In this document: positions 49,055 to 62,429 of the stretch, one piece after another
Layout: every line of letters begins with the position of its first letter
How positions within the stretch are numbered: the stretch's first letter is position 1
Assembly (NCBI RefSeq): GCF_029193595.2
Contig: NZ_CP135052.1
Location: forward strand, 372,001-436,000
Length of the DNA: 64,000 nucleotides
Source of the DNA: Providencia hangzhouensis
Lineage (GTDB): Bacteria > Pseudomonadota > Gammaproteobacteria > Enterobacterales > Enterobacteriaceae
Direction: 5' to 3'
Position numbers and translations under genes: made by a program
Notes under the pieces: model-generated
What the model was told of the DNA's origin: nothing
Databases searched by the model: none
Seen by the model: the letters and a program-made list of their open reading frames with translations, nothing else

Positions 49055-50644
49055 TTAGTGACGGAAATGACGCATATTAGTGAAAAGCATTGCAATACCA
49101 TGTTCATTTGCAGCAGCAATCACTTCTTCATCGCGGATAGAACCACCTGGTTGGATCACACAAGTTACTCCAACAGCAGCGGCGGCATCAATACCATCGC
49201 GGAATGGGAAAAAGGCATCTGAAGCCATTGCACAGCCAGCGACTTCTAAGCCTTCATCTGCGGCTTTAATACCTGCAATTTTTGCAGAGTACACACGGCT
49301 CATTTGCCCTGCGCCAATACCGATAGTCATATCATTTTTGGCATAAACGATAGCATTGGATTTCACAAATTTTGCGACTTTCCAACAGAATAACGCATCT
49401 TTTAGCTCGCGTTCAGTTGGTTGGCGCTTAGTCACAACGCGAAGTTCTTCTTTTTCAACCATTCCTAAGTCACGGTCTTGCACTAATAAACCGCCATTCA
49501 CGCGTTTAAAGTCTAAACTTGCAACTGGTTTGCTCCATTCGCCACATTCAAGTACGCGAACGTTTTGTTTAGTCTCAAGAATAGGCAATGCATCTTTAGC
49601 AACAGAAGGCGCGATAATGACTTCTACAAATTGGCGGTCAATGATCGCTTGAGCGGTTTCTTTATCTAATTGACGGTTAAACGCGATAATGCCACCAAAA
49701 GCAGACGTTGGGTCAGTTTTGAATGCGTTATCATAAGCTGTATGAATAGAATCACCGATAGCGACACCACAAGGGTTAGCATGTTTGACAATTACACAAG
49801 CAGGTTCTTCGAATGATTTAACACACTCAAGAGCCGCATCGGTATCAGCGATATTATTATAAGACAGGGCTTTACCTTGAATTTGTTGTGCAGTTGCAAT
49901 AGAAGCTTCTTTTGGGTTTTCTTCTATATAAAAAGCAGCATCTTGGTGGCTGTTCTCTCCATAACGCATGTCTTGTTTTTTTATAAAATTTAAATTCAAG
50001 GTGCGAGGGAAACGGCCAGAAGGTTGGGTCGTATCACCATAATAAGGGGCAACTAATTCACCAAAGTAATTCGCAATCATGCTGTCATAAGCAGCAGTGT
50101 GTTCGAAAGCTTTTATTGCGAGGTCAAACCGAGTCGACCAATTTAGCGAGTTTTCGTGGTTATCCATTTCATCAATGATGGTTTGATAGTCATTACTATT
50201 TACCACAATTGCTACATCTTTATGATTTTTAGCCGCGGAGCGCACCATGGTTGGGCCGCCGATATCAATATTTTCTACAGCATCTTCAAGGGTGCAATTT
50301 GGTTTTGCCACTGTTTGGGCAAAAGGGTACAGATTAACAACGACCATATCGATAGGGGCAATATCATGCTGTTGCATAATGGCATCATCCGTACCGCGAC
50401 GACCTAAAATTCCGCCATGCACTTTTGGGTGCAATGTTTTCACTCGACCATCCATCATTTCAGGAAACCCAGTGTAATCTGAAACTTCAGTTACGTTTAG
50501 TCCTGACTCAGCAAGTAACTTTGCAGTACCGCCAGTAGATAGAAGCTCAACACCACGTTGAGATAACGCCTTAGCGAATTCAACAACCCCTGTTTTATCA
50601 GACACACTAAGCAGGGCACGACGAATAGGACGAAGCAGTTGCAT
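49055..50644 (-). CDS. purH: Bifunctional AICAR transformylase / IMP cyclohydrolase PurH
   Basis: A 529-residue enzyme catalysing the last two steps of IMP synthesis. The N-terminal cyclohydrolase half (~1-200) has [45 protein letters not shown] and [14 protein letters not shown]. The C-terminal transformylase half has [48 protein letters not shown] and [16 protein letters not shown]. It is the first gene of purHD, with a PurR box about 200 bases upstream. Confidence 0.98.
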   Translation of the reverse strand: MQLLRPIRRALLSVSDKTGVVEFAKALSQRGVELLSTGGTAKLLAESGLNVTEVSDYTGFPEMMDGRVKTLHPKVHGGILGRRGTDDAIMQQHDIAPIDMVVVNLYPFAQTVAKPNCTLEDAVENIDIGGPTMVRSAAKNHKDVAIVVNSNDYQTIIDEMDNHENSLNWSTRFDLAIKAFEHTAAYDSMIANYFGELVAPYYGDTTQPSGRFPRTLNLNFIKKQDMRYGENSHQDAAFYIEENPKEASIATAQQIQGKALSYNNIADTDAALECVKSFEEPACVIVKHANPCGVAIGDSIHTAYDNAFKTDPTSAFGGIIAFNRQLDKETAQAIIDRQFVEVIIAPSVAKDALPILETKQNVRVLECGEWSKPVASLDFKRVNGGLLVQDRDLGMVEKEELRVVTKRQPTERELKDALFCWKVAKFVKSNAIVYAKNDMTIGIGAGQMSRVYSAKIAGIKAADEGLEVAGCAMASDAFFPFRDGIDAAAAVGVTCVIQPGGSIRDEEVIAAANEHGIAMLFTNMRHFRH

Positions 50645-50980
50645 GAGATAGATCCCTTGGATTTGAATAAATAAGGCAATAACGAATATCAGTCAGTAAA
50701 AACTCAAAGAGCTTTTCTTATATACCTATTATATCTATTGATGAAAGCAAAGCGGAATTGGCCAGCTTTCCCTATAACAATATATAAGTCACTAACAATT
50801 TCAGAACATAAAAACAAAATCAATGCCGAAATTTCGAGCCAATTGTAACGCAAACGTTTGCGTAATGCGCGATAATTTTTAAATTATTTTCATGTTGTGG
50901 ATAACTTCGTGTATAAGTCGGTATAAGTAGGGGTTTTGCTGTGTAATGCAGCAGTTGAATAAAAAAATGCAAAAAAGGGG
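50645..50980. promoter_or_regulatory. purH leader and rrn upstream (UP) region
   Basis: This stretch holds the long purH leader on the minus strand, the PurR box and, at its right end (50957-50980), A-rich sequence that may be the UP element of the first rRNA promoter. No gene is seen. Confidence 0.6.
50848..50863. promoter_or_regulatory. PurR operator upstream of purHD
   Basis: ACGCAAACGTTTGCGT, a perfect 16-base palindrome that fits the purine repressor consensus fully. It is about 204 bases before the purH start and would repress purHD when hypoxanthine or guanine is plentiful. Confidence 0.9.
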
Positions 50981-51008
50981 TTGCCAGATTTTTCTGACTC
51001 CCTATAAT
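50981..51008 (+). promoter_or_regulatory. rRNA promoter P1
   Basis: TTGCCA, a 16-base spacer and TATAAT, followed by a GC-rich GCGC discriminator, as in stringently controlled rrn P1 promoters. An A-rich UP-like stretch precedes the -35. Confidence 0.8.
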
Positions 51009-51101
51009 GCGCATCCACTGACCGGGAACAAGACAACGCAAAGCGCGATGAACACTGAAACGGCAGCGAGAGATTCTGAAAAAGAAAAAGCAAAAAATTG
51101 C

Positions 51102-51129
51102 TTGACTCTCACGGAGGAAAACGTAATAT
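51102..51129 (+). promoter_or_regulatory. rRNA promoter P2
   Basis: TTGACT, a 16-base spacer and TAATAT, about 121 bases after P1 and near the usual P1-P2 spacing of rrn operons. A box A (CGCTCTTTAACA at 51184-51195) for antitermination follows it. Confidence 0.75.
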
Positions 51130-51183
51130 ACGCCTCCTCGCAGCAACGACCGAAAGGTTGGTTTTCATAAAGAAAAGCTGCAA

Positions 51184-51195
51184 CGCTCTTTAACA
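51184..51195 (+). promoter_or_regulatory. rrn leader boxA
   Basis: CGCTCTTTAACA matches the boxA antitermination site, where NusB/NusE load so RNA polymerase can read through the rRNA genes. Confidence 0.75.
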
Positions 51196-51364
51196 ATTTA
51201 TCAGACAATCTGTGTGGGCACTCACAGGACACTATCAAAAAAATATTTGATTTTAAGTCTTGAAGAGTGACTAACACGTTAATTCATATATATGAACTAA
51301 TAGGTAATATGTTTTCGCAAGAAGACATACGACAGTAAACATTCTTTGAGCATCAAGCTACTTT

Positions 51365-52904
<1,540 letters not shown>

Positions 52905-53033
52905 CCATTGAAGTGTTTTTGTGAAGTGCTCACACAGATTGTCTGATAGAAAGTAGAGCAATGGCTTTACGTGGGAGACTTATTCGCGAGAATAGGACTT
53001 ACATGAAAGCACAAAAGTTTTTGTGATTTTCGT

Positions 53034-53109
53034 GTCCCCTTCGTCTAGAGGCCTAGGACACCGCCCTTTCACGGCGGTAACAGGGGTTCGAATCCCCTAG
53101 GGGACGCCA
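53034..53109 (+). tRNA. tRNA-Glu (anticodon TTC)
   Basis: A 76-base tRNA in the 16S-23S spacer: acceptor GTCCCCT, D-arm TCGTCTAGAGGCCTAGG, anticodon stem CCGCC/GGCGG around CTTTCAC, T-arm GGGGTTCGAATCCCC, and encoded GCCA end. tRNA-Glu in this spacer is one of the standard rrn layouts of enterobacteria. Confidence 0.98.
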
Positions 53110-53458
53110 ATTGCGCCGATATCGAGTGAAAGACGATGTCCCCAATAATGATTAAGCCAATTATATTGTAGTTGGTTTAACAATTATGCTCTTTAACAAT
53201 CTGGAACAAGCTGAAAATTGAAAACAACGCACATTGTTTATCGCTTAAACAATGTGAGAGTCTCTCAAAATTTCAGACCTGAAATTTTCGGTCACAAACT
53301 CGAGCGGCATGCGCGAGCAGTGTGAAATTCAAGGCGGACAGCGCACAGCAAGCGCAGCGTACTTAGGTACGTGAGCATTGCGAGCACTGCCCAACGAAGA
53401 AGTTCACCACGCACAGCCATGACAGTAATGTGAACGTTGAAACAATTTCGGGTTGTGA
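53110..53458 (+). other. 23S leader spacer with boxA and a palindromic insert
   Basis: About 350 bases between the tRNA and 23S. A second boxA (TGCTCTTTAACA at 53188-53199) lies here. From about 53310 to 53405 there is a GC-rich stretch of inverted sequence around GCGTACTTAGGTACGTGAGC, unlike the AT-rich spacer on both sides; it resembles dispersed palindromic repeats of enterobacteria. No gene is seen. Confidence 0.6.
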
Positions 53459-56363
<2,905 letters not shown>

Positions 56364-56500
56364 GACAACACCGAAGGTGTTTTAGAGAGATAGAGTTGTT
56401 TTCGAGAAGTGAGAAGCCGAAAGGTGAAGGACACGCAGCTTGTTTGAGATTGAGGTTCTGGTTTAGTGAAGAAAAAACTAAACGGGAACAAAACAGAATT

Positions 56501-56620
56501 TGTCTGGCGGCAATAGCGCGGTGGTCCCACCTGACCCCATGCCGAACTCAGCAGTGAAACGCCGTAGCGCCGATGGTAGTGTGGGGTCTCCCCATGTGAG
56601 AGTAGGGAACTGCCAGACAT
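56501..56620 (+). rRNA. rrf: 5S ribosomal RNA
   Basis: 120 bases from TGTCTGGCGGCAATAGCGCG to GAACTGCCAGACAT. Its ends pair (TGTCTGGC/GCCAGACA), and the CCATGCCGAACTCAG loop is typical. Confidence 0.98.
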
Positions 56621-56632
56621 TAAATTAGTGAG

Positions 56633-56658
56633 AAAGCCACCCATAGGGTGGCTTTTTT
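56633..56658 (+). terminator. Terminator of the rRNA operon
   Basis: Stem AAAGCCACCC / GGGTGGCTTT with a three-base loop and six T residues, 12 bases after the 5S gene. Confidence 0.92.
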
Positions 56659-56847
56659 GCGTTTGGAGAAAAAAAGAAAAACAGTGGATGTTGAGGTTAG
56701 GTGGGGTGCCTAAGTTTTAGTTCCTCAGTTCCTCAGTTTCTTAGCTCCTTAATGTTTTAATCCCTAATTTTAATCCTCTCTTCATCTCTTTTAGCTACTT
56801 TTAGGGCTCTCTCTATCTATCACCATCATTAATGAGAGTGCGTGATG
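56659..56847. other. Non-coding flank before the tandem repeat array
   Basis: Low-complexity T-rich sequence with short near-repeats of TTCCTCAG (56721-56745) and no gene. Confidence 0.5.
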
Positions 56848-57722
56848 CAAAGTAGTGAGTAACAACTCACAGATTGTTTAGGGTAGCGAAATTTTAATAA
56901 AATCAAATAAATATTGTGGGTTGGGTGTTTCCCCATCACGGTGATGAATGACATCGCTTGAGCCAAAGTAGTCAGTAACAACTCACTTGTTGAAGGAGAC
57001 GGTGGCTGTTGGTGAAGGTGTGATAACAGGGGTAGGAGAAGTAATGGAGGGGGAGCGGTTGTATTGGTGCGCTGAATGGATATTGTGAATGCAAAGTAGT
57101 GAGTAACAGCTCACAGATTGTTTAGGGTAGCGAAATTTTAATAAAATCAAATAAATATTGTGGATTGGGTGTTTCCCCATCATGGTGATGAATGACATAG
57201 CTTGAATCAAAGAAGTCAGTAACAACTCACTTGTTGAAGGAGACGGTGGCTGTTGGTGAAGGTGGGATAACAGGGGCTAGGAGAAGTAATGGAGGGGAGC
57301 GGTTGTATTGGTGCGCTGAATGGATATTGTGAATACAAAGTAGTGAGTAACAGCTCACAGATTGTTTAGGGTAGCGGAATTTTAAGAATATCACGAGAGT
57401 ACTGTGGATTGGATGTTTGCCCATCACTGTGATGAATGATACCGCTTGAGTCAAAGTAGTAAGTAACAACTCACTTGTTGTTTTGCGGAAAAGATAACTT
57501 TAAAAATATCAAATGAGTACTGTGGATTAGGTGTTTGCCCATCACGATGATGAATGACACCACTTGAGTCAAAGTAGTAAGTAACAACTCACTTGTTGAA
57601 GGGGATGGTGGCTGTTGGTGAAGGTGGGGTGGCAGGAGTTAGGAGAAGCAATGGGGGATAAGCGGTTGTATTGGTGTGACGAATAGATATTCTAAATGCA
57701 AAGTAGTGAGTAACAACTTCGG
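56848..57722. repeat. Alternating tandem repeat array (two unit types) downstream of the rRNA operon
   Basis: The motif CAAAGTAGTNAGTAACANCTC recurs at 56848, 56963, 57092, 57208, 57336, 57452, 57570 and 57699. The spacings are 115, 129, 116, 128, 116, 118 and 129 bases, so two unit types alternate as A-B-A-B-A-A'-B, ending with the eighth motif. A units hold CCATCACNGTGATGAATGA and run into ATTTTAATAAAATC-like sequence; B units hold TTGAAGGAGACGGTGGCTGT or its close variants and GGTTGTATTGGTG. The motif itself carries a small inverted repeat (GTGAG-TAACAA-CTCAC). No protein seems to be encoded; the two similar 80-codon frames on the minus strand are products of the repeat. Confidence 0.85.
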
Positions 57723-58054
57723 TTTAATATTTTAATTGAATTTAAATCGTCATCATAATTTGGAAGTCAGTATAGTAGCTAGGCTAAGAGCCCAATCAAA
57801 TAACAGTATCTTAAATATAATTCACAGAATAATTGCTAATAGCTTATGGCAAATAAAAGTAGTAATCACTAATACAATATATTGAAGATAAGAAGGTTAA
57901 TAGCTGTATATAATTATTAGAAATAAACTATAAGTTACAGTGCTTGAAATTATTTCATTTAACCTTGAAAGGCTCGACAAGACGGATAACATTAGTTAGA
58001 TTATTTAGCATTCTAGAAGTCTAAACGTATAAACAGATAAAAGGGGGATGAATG
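57723..58054. promoter_or_regulatory. metA upstream region
   Basis: About 330 AT-rich bases between the repeat array and metA with no gene. The right end holds putative met boxes (see 58015-58038) and a strong GGGGGA ribosome site. Confidence 0.6.
58015..58038 (+). promoter_or_regulatory. Putative MetJ operator before metA
   Basis: Three adjacent 8-mers AGAAGTCT, AAACGTAT and AAACAGAT match the met box AGACGTCT at seven, six and about five positions. Tandem met boxes just before a methionine gene are what the MetJ repressor uses. The match is partial, so the call is tentative. Confidence 0.55.
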
Positions 58055-58984
58055 ATGCCTATTCGTTTACCAGATGAACTACCGGCAGTTAATTTCTTGA
58101 GAGAAGAAAATGTTTTTGTTATGACAACAACAAGAGCAAGTCATCAAGAGATCCGTCCCTTGAAAGTATTAATACTCAATTTGATGCCGAAAAAGATAGA
58201 AACTGAAAACCAGTTTCTGCGTTTGCTGTCAAACACACCATTACAGGTTGATATTCAACTATTACGAATTGACCAGCGAGAATCAAAGAATACCCCAACG
58301 GAGCACTTAAATACCTTTTATTGCGATTTTGAGGATATACAGGATCAAAACTTTGATGGCTTAATTGTAACGGGAGCTCCGTTAGGTCTGGTTGAGTTTA
58401 ATGACGTATTATACTGGCAACAAATAGAAAGGGTGATAGCTTGGGCGAAACAACATGTGACATCAACCCTTTTCGTTTGTTGGGCTGTACAAGCGGCTTT
58501 AAAGGTCTTGTATGACTTACCAAAATGGACTAGAGAAGAAAAACTATCTGGTATTTATCAGCATGATACGTTAGAGCCGTATGCTTTACTCACTAGAGGG
58601 TTTGATGGATCATTTTATGCACCTCACTCTCGCTACGCTGATTTTCCGGAAGACCTTATTCGCCAGCACACTGATCTAGAGATTTTAGCAAGTTCACAGG
58701 AGGCTGGTGCTTATTTATTTGGGTCAAAAGATAAACGCTTAGCATTTGTGACAGGCCATCCCGAATATGATGGGGACACCCTTGCACAAGAATATTGGCG
58801 TGATCTAGATGCTGGAATTTCTCCTCAGATCCCATGCAATTATTTTAAAAATGATGATCCCAGCAACCCTCCGCTCGTGAGCTGGCGTAGTCATGGGCAC
58901 TTGTTGTTCTCAAATTGGTTGAATTATTATGTGTATCAGATCACACCTTTTGATCTTACTAATATGGAACCAACGTTAGATTAA
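58055..58984 (+). CDS. metA: Homoserine O-succinyltransferase MetA
   Basis: A 309-residue enzyme, the exact length of E. coli MetA and very similar along it. It activates homoserine with succinyl-CoA at the start of methionine synthesis. The catalytic Cys is in [13 protein letters not shown] (about residue 142), the His and Glu in [15 protein letters not shown] before the double ATG fits the second one, MPIRLPDEL. It is followed by a T-run terminator and then aceB, as in E. coli. Confidence 0.97.
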   Translation: MPIRLPDELPAVNFLREENVFVMTTTRASHQEIRPLKVLILNLMPKKIETENQFLRLLSNTPLQVDIQLLRIDQRESKNTPTEHLNTFYCDFEDIQDQNFDGLIVTGAPLGLVEFNDVLYWQQIERVIAWAKQHVTSTLFVCWAVQAALKVLYDLPKWTREEKLSGIYQHDTLEPYALLTRGFDGSFYAPHSRYADFPEDLIRQHTDLEILASSQEAGAYLFGSKDKRLAFVTGHPEYDGDTLAQEYWRDLDAGISPQIPCNYFKNDDPSNPPLVSWRSHGHLLFSNWLNYYVYQITPFDLTNMEPTLD

Positions 58985-59088
58985 AAAAAGAAATATAAAT
59001 TTAAAAATTATAATAAGATAAGTATTTTTACTGGTTATACCAGTTAAAGTTAGGCTTATATAGTAAAAGTGGTACCACAGTTAGTCTG

Positions 59089-59117
59089 AAAGCAGCTATT
59101 TATTAGCTGCTTTTTTT
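59089..59117 (+). terminator. Terminator of metA
   Basis: Stem AGCAGCTA / TAGCTGCT and seven T residues, about 105 bases after the metA stop. A second, smaller inverted repeat (ACTGGTTATACCAGT at 59030-59044) lies before it. Confidence 0.9.
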
Positions 59118-59348
59118 GTTTTCAAAGAAAAATTTTAAAAATACAGTTTTCTATAATTAGTTGATTTAACGACTATTTAACATTTTTGACTAGTTAAAGG
59201 AATGATTAATCAATTTGGAAACTTATTTAAAATTCATTATTATCAATAAGATATTTTACTTTTTAATTAAAATGGAAATCGTTTTTGATTTATTTCTGAT
59301 TTGATCTTATGCTTATTTCATAGTCAACGATGAATGAGGGTTTGGTCG
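59118..59348 (+). promoter_or_regulatory. aceBAK promoter region
   Basis: AT-rich control region of the glyoxylate bypass operon. It contains an IclR-type operator (59261-59300) and ends in the GAGGG ribosome site of aceB. No gene is seen. Confidence 0.65.
59261..59300 (+). promoter_or_regulatory. IclR operator of the aceBAK promoter
   Basis: TTTTAATTAAAATGGAAATC and the following GTTTTTGATTTATTTCTGAT are nearly identical to the IclR box of the E. coli aceB promoter (AATGGAAATTGTTTTTGATTT, as I recall it), differing at one position in the core. IclR represses the operon and is relieved on acetate or fatty acids. Confidence 0.85.
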
Positions 59349-60947
59349 ATGGAGCAGCAATTATCTATATCGGAATTAACATTCACAAAGAATATTGAAC
59401 AGTTTGAAAGACAAGTGTTACATATTGATTCTATTGCATTTCTTTCTAAACTAGTTGAAGAGTTTCTTCCTCGCCGAGAAAAATTATTAAAAGATAGAGA
59501 GGTCAGACAGCAAAAGATAGATGCTGGTTCTTTACCTAACTTTATTTCAGAATTTGATTCCATAAAAAAATCAGATTGGAAAATTCAAAGTATCCCTGAA
59601 GATTTACAAGATCGCCGTGTCGAAATTACGGGTCCGGTTGAACGTAAAATGGTTATTAATGCCTTAAATGCCAATGTAAAAGTATTTATGGCAGATTTTG
59701 AAGATTCCCTTTCACCTTCATGGGAAAAATTGATCGATGGCCAAATCAATTTAAGGGATGCGATCCGCGGTGATATTTCTTATACCAACGAAAATGGAAA
59801 GGTTTACCAATTAAAATCAAATCCAGCAGTTTTGATTGCTCGTGTTCGTGGTCTTCATTTAGATGAAAAACATGTTTTATCAGGAAGTAAGCCTATTCCT
59901 GGAGGCCTGTTTGATTTCGCTATTTACTTTTTTAATAACTATCAAGCGTTATTAGAAAAAGGGAGTGGTCCTTACTTTTATATCCCAAAACTTGAGTCTT
60001 GTCAGGAAGCAAAATGGTGGAGCGATGTTTTTAGTCTGGCTGAAGACTCCGTGGGTATACCTCGGGGCACGATCAAAGCAACTGTACTGATCGAAACATT
60101 ACCTGCTGTATTCCAAATGGATGAAATCTTATATCACATGCGTCACCACATTGTGGGGCTGAATTGTGGGCGTTGGGACTACATATTTAGTTATATCAAA
60201 ACATTGAAAGAGCATGCTGACCGAGTATTGCCAGACCGCCAAGTTGTCACAATGACACAATCATTTTTAAGTGCCTATTCACGCTTATTAATTAAAACGT
60301 GCCACCGTCGTGGAGCATTTGCGATGGGGGGAATGTCTGCTTTTATACCGAGCAAGGACCCCGAAGAAAATGAAACTATTCTAGCGAAAGTAAAAGCAGA
60401 CAAAGAACTAGAAGCGAGAAATGGCCATGATGGCTCTTGGATTGCACACCCAGGTTTAGCGGATACCGTTATGAACGTGTTTAATCAAGCACTTGGTGAG
60501 CGCCAAAACCAGTTACATGTATCTCGTGATTTCGATGAAGAAATTACAGCTGACCAGTTATTAGAACCTTGTGCCGGTGAGCGAACTGAAGCGGGGATGC
60601 GGGCTAATATTCGCGTTGCTGTGCAATATATTGAAGCATGGATTTCAGGGAATGGTTGTGTACCTATCTATGGTTTGATGGAGGATGCTGCGACAGCAGA
60701 AATTTCACGCACTTCAATTTGGCAGTGGATCCGCCACGGTAAAACCTTGTCCACCGGTGAAAAAGTCACTAAGGCATTATTTGAAGAAATGTTAGATGAA
60801 GAGTTACAGGTTATCCAAAAAGAACTTGGTGATAAGCGTTTTCAAAGTGGCCGTTTCCGTGAGGCTGCAGAACTGATGAGGCGGATTACTACACAGGATG
60901 AGCTTATAGAATTCTTAACTATCCCTGGATACCAATTATTAGATTAA
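59349..60947 (+). CDS. aceB: Malate synthase A
   Basis: A 532-residue enzyme that condenses glyoxylate with acetyl-CoA to malate in the glyoxylate bypass; E. coli AceB has 533 residues. Conserved blocks include RRVEITGPVERKMVINALNAN, MADFEDSLSPSW, VLIARVRGLHLDEKHV, GTIKATVLIETLPAVFQMDEILYHMRHHIVGLNCGRWDYIFSYIKT and GNGCVPIYGLMEDAATAEISRTSIWQW. I take the ATG at 59349, eight bases after GAGGG; the frame extends to 59334 (ATGAGGG), which overlaps the ribosome site. It heads the aceBAK operon. Confidence 0.97.
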   Translation: MEQQLSISELTFTKNIEQFERQVLHIDSIAFLSKLVEEFLPRREKLLKDREVRQQKIDAGSLPNFISEFDSIKKSDWKIQSIPEDLQDRRVEITGPVERKMVINALNANVKVFMADFEDSLSPSWEKLIDGQINLRDAIRGDISYTNENGKVYQLKSNPAVLIARVRGLHLDEKHVLSGSKPIPGGLFDFAIYFFNNYQALLEKGSGPYFYIPKLESCQEAKWWSDVFSLAEDSVGIPRGTIKATVLIETLPAVFQMDEILYHMRHHIVGLNCGRWDYIFSYIKTLKEHADRVLPDRQVVTMTQSFLSAYSRLLIKTCHRRGAFAMGGMSAFIPSKDPEENETILAKVKADKELEARNGHDGSWIAHPGLADTVMNVFNQALGERQNQLHVSRDFDEEITADQLLEPCAGERTEAGMRANIRVAVQYIEAWISGNGCVPIYGLMEDAATAEISRTSIWQWIRHGKTLSTGEKVTKALFEEMLDEELQVIQKELGDKRFQSGRFREAAELMRRITTQDELIEFLTIPGYQLLD

Positions 60948-61003
60948 TTATCGTGAATAAAAAATTCGATAAACCCTACATATTCTTATAAAGGAAGTGG
61001 ATC

Positions 61004-62311
61004 ATGACAACATCGCGCTTAGAACAAATTGCCCAATTAGAAAATGAATGGAAACAACCACGTTGGAAAGGTATTACTCGCCCATATACAGCGGAAGAAG
61101 TGGTGAAATTGCGTGGTTCTGTGCATATCGAACACTCTTTAGCACGTAAAGGTGCAGAACGCTTTTGGGATCAATTACATGGTGGTTCAAAGAAAGGTTA
61201 TGTAAATGCACTGGGAGCCTTAACGGGTGGGCAAGCGCTACAACAAGCGAAAGCTGGTATTGAAGCTATTTATTTATCAGGTTGGCAGGTAGCGGCGGAC
61301 GCAAATACATCATCGAGTATGTACCCGGACCAATCACTTTACCCTGTCGATTCAGTACCATCGGTAGTTAAGAAAATTAATAATACATTCCGTCGGGCAG
61401 ACCAAATTCAGTGGGCGAATGGTATTGGCCCTGACAACAAAGAGTATATTGATTATTTTTTACCTATTATCGCGGATGCGGAAGCGGGTTTTGGTGGCGT
61501 ATTAAATGCCTTCGAACTCATGAAAAATATGATAGAAGCTGGAGCAGCTGCGGTTCATTTTGAAGACCAATTAGCCGCGGTTAAAAAATGTGGCCATATG
61601 GGGGGGAAAGTTCTTGTGCCTACCCAAGAGGCGATTCAAAAACTGGTTGCTGCTCGTTTAGCGGCGGATGTTTCAGGTGTGCCAACTATTTTAGTTGCTA
61701 GAACCGATGCTGATGCAGCAGATCTTCTAACATCTGACTGTGATGCCTATGATGCGGCATTTGTTACTGGGGAACGCACTTCTGAAGGTTTTTTCCGAAC
61801 TAAAGCAGGAATTGAGCAAGCAATTAGTCGTGGGTTAGCTTATGCACCTTACGCAGACCTTGTTTGGTGTGAAACGTCAAAACCTGACCTTGAAGCGGCA
61901 AGACAGTTTGCTGAAGCTATTCATGCTAAATTCCCTGGTAAATTATTAGCTTACAATTGCTCTCCTTCATTTAATTGGAAAAAGAATTTAGATGACAGCA
62001 CGATCGCACGATTCCAAGATGAGCTTTCAGCAATGGGGTACCGCTTCCAATTCATTACGTTAGCAGGTATTCACAGTATGTGGTTCAACATGTTTGACTT
62101 AGCTCATTCCTATGCACAAGGTGAAGGCATGAAGCATTATGTTGAAAAAGTCCAAGAGTGTGAGTTTGCTGCAATTAATAAAGGTTATACTTTCTCTTCG
62201 CATCAACAGGAGGTAGGAACAGGCTATTTTGATAAAGTGACAACAGTTATTCAAGGTGGCACTTCATCAGTGACAGCATTAACTGGCTCGACTGAAGAAG
62301 AGCAATTCTAG
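61004..62311 (+). CDS. aceA: Isocitrate lyase
   Basis: A 435-residue enzyme, the length of E. coli AceA. It cleaves isocitrate to glyoxylate and succinate. The catalytic signature [14 protein letters not shown], with the active-site Cys, is intact, as are [17 protein letters not shown] and ADAEAGFGG (metal-binding). AAGGA lies before the ATG, 57 bases after aceB. It is the second gene of aceBAK, needed for growth on acetate or fatty acids. Confidence 0.98.
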   Translation: MTTSRLEQIAQLENEWKQPRWKGITRPYTAEEVVKLRGSVHIEHSLARKGAERFWDQLHGGSKKGYVNALGALTGGQALQQAKAGIEAIYLSGWQVAADANTSSSMYPDQSLYPVDSVPSVVKKINNTFRRADQIQWANGIGPDNKEYIDYFLPIIADAEAGFGGVLNAFELMKNMIEAGAAAVHFEDQLAAVKKCGHMGGKVLVPTQEAIQKLVAARLAADVSGVPTILVARTDADAADLLTSDCDAYDAAFVTGERTSEGFFRTKAGIEQAISRGLAYAPYADLVWCETSKPDLEAARQFAEAIHAKFPGKLLAYNCSPSFNWKKNLDDSTIARFQDELSAMGYRFQFITLAGIHSMWFNMFDLAHSYAQGEGMKHYVEKVQECEFAAINKGYTFSSHQQEVGTGYFDKVTTVIQGGTSSVTALTGSTEEEQF

Positions 62312-62369
62312 TCAGATTGTTTCCCTTTCAATCGGTGTTTCTGTTGGTTAGCTGTATCTGTTAATTTTT

Positions 62370-62394
62370 CAGGCACGTTTAGTGCCTGTTTTTT
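62370..62394 (+). terminator. Intercistronic terminator between aceA and aceK
   Basis: Perfect stem CAGGCAC / GTGCCTG with a five-base loop and a run of six T residues. It lies 59 bases after aceA and 35 before aceK, so most transcripts should end here, leaving the kinase gene at low expression. Confidence 0.85.
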
Positions 62395-62429
62395 ATTCAA
62401 AATAAGTCTGTATTCTTATAGGAGTGGTT

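Noticed and set aside
56983..57469. Two similar 80-codon frames on the minus strand (56983-57225 and 57227-57469)
   Set aside because: They are copies of the same tandem repeat unit, have no ribosome site and repeat only because the DNA repeats; not a protein family.
56848..57722. The repeat array as a CRISPR
   Set aside because: Units are 115-129 bases long, spacers are themselves similar to one another and no cas genes are near.
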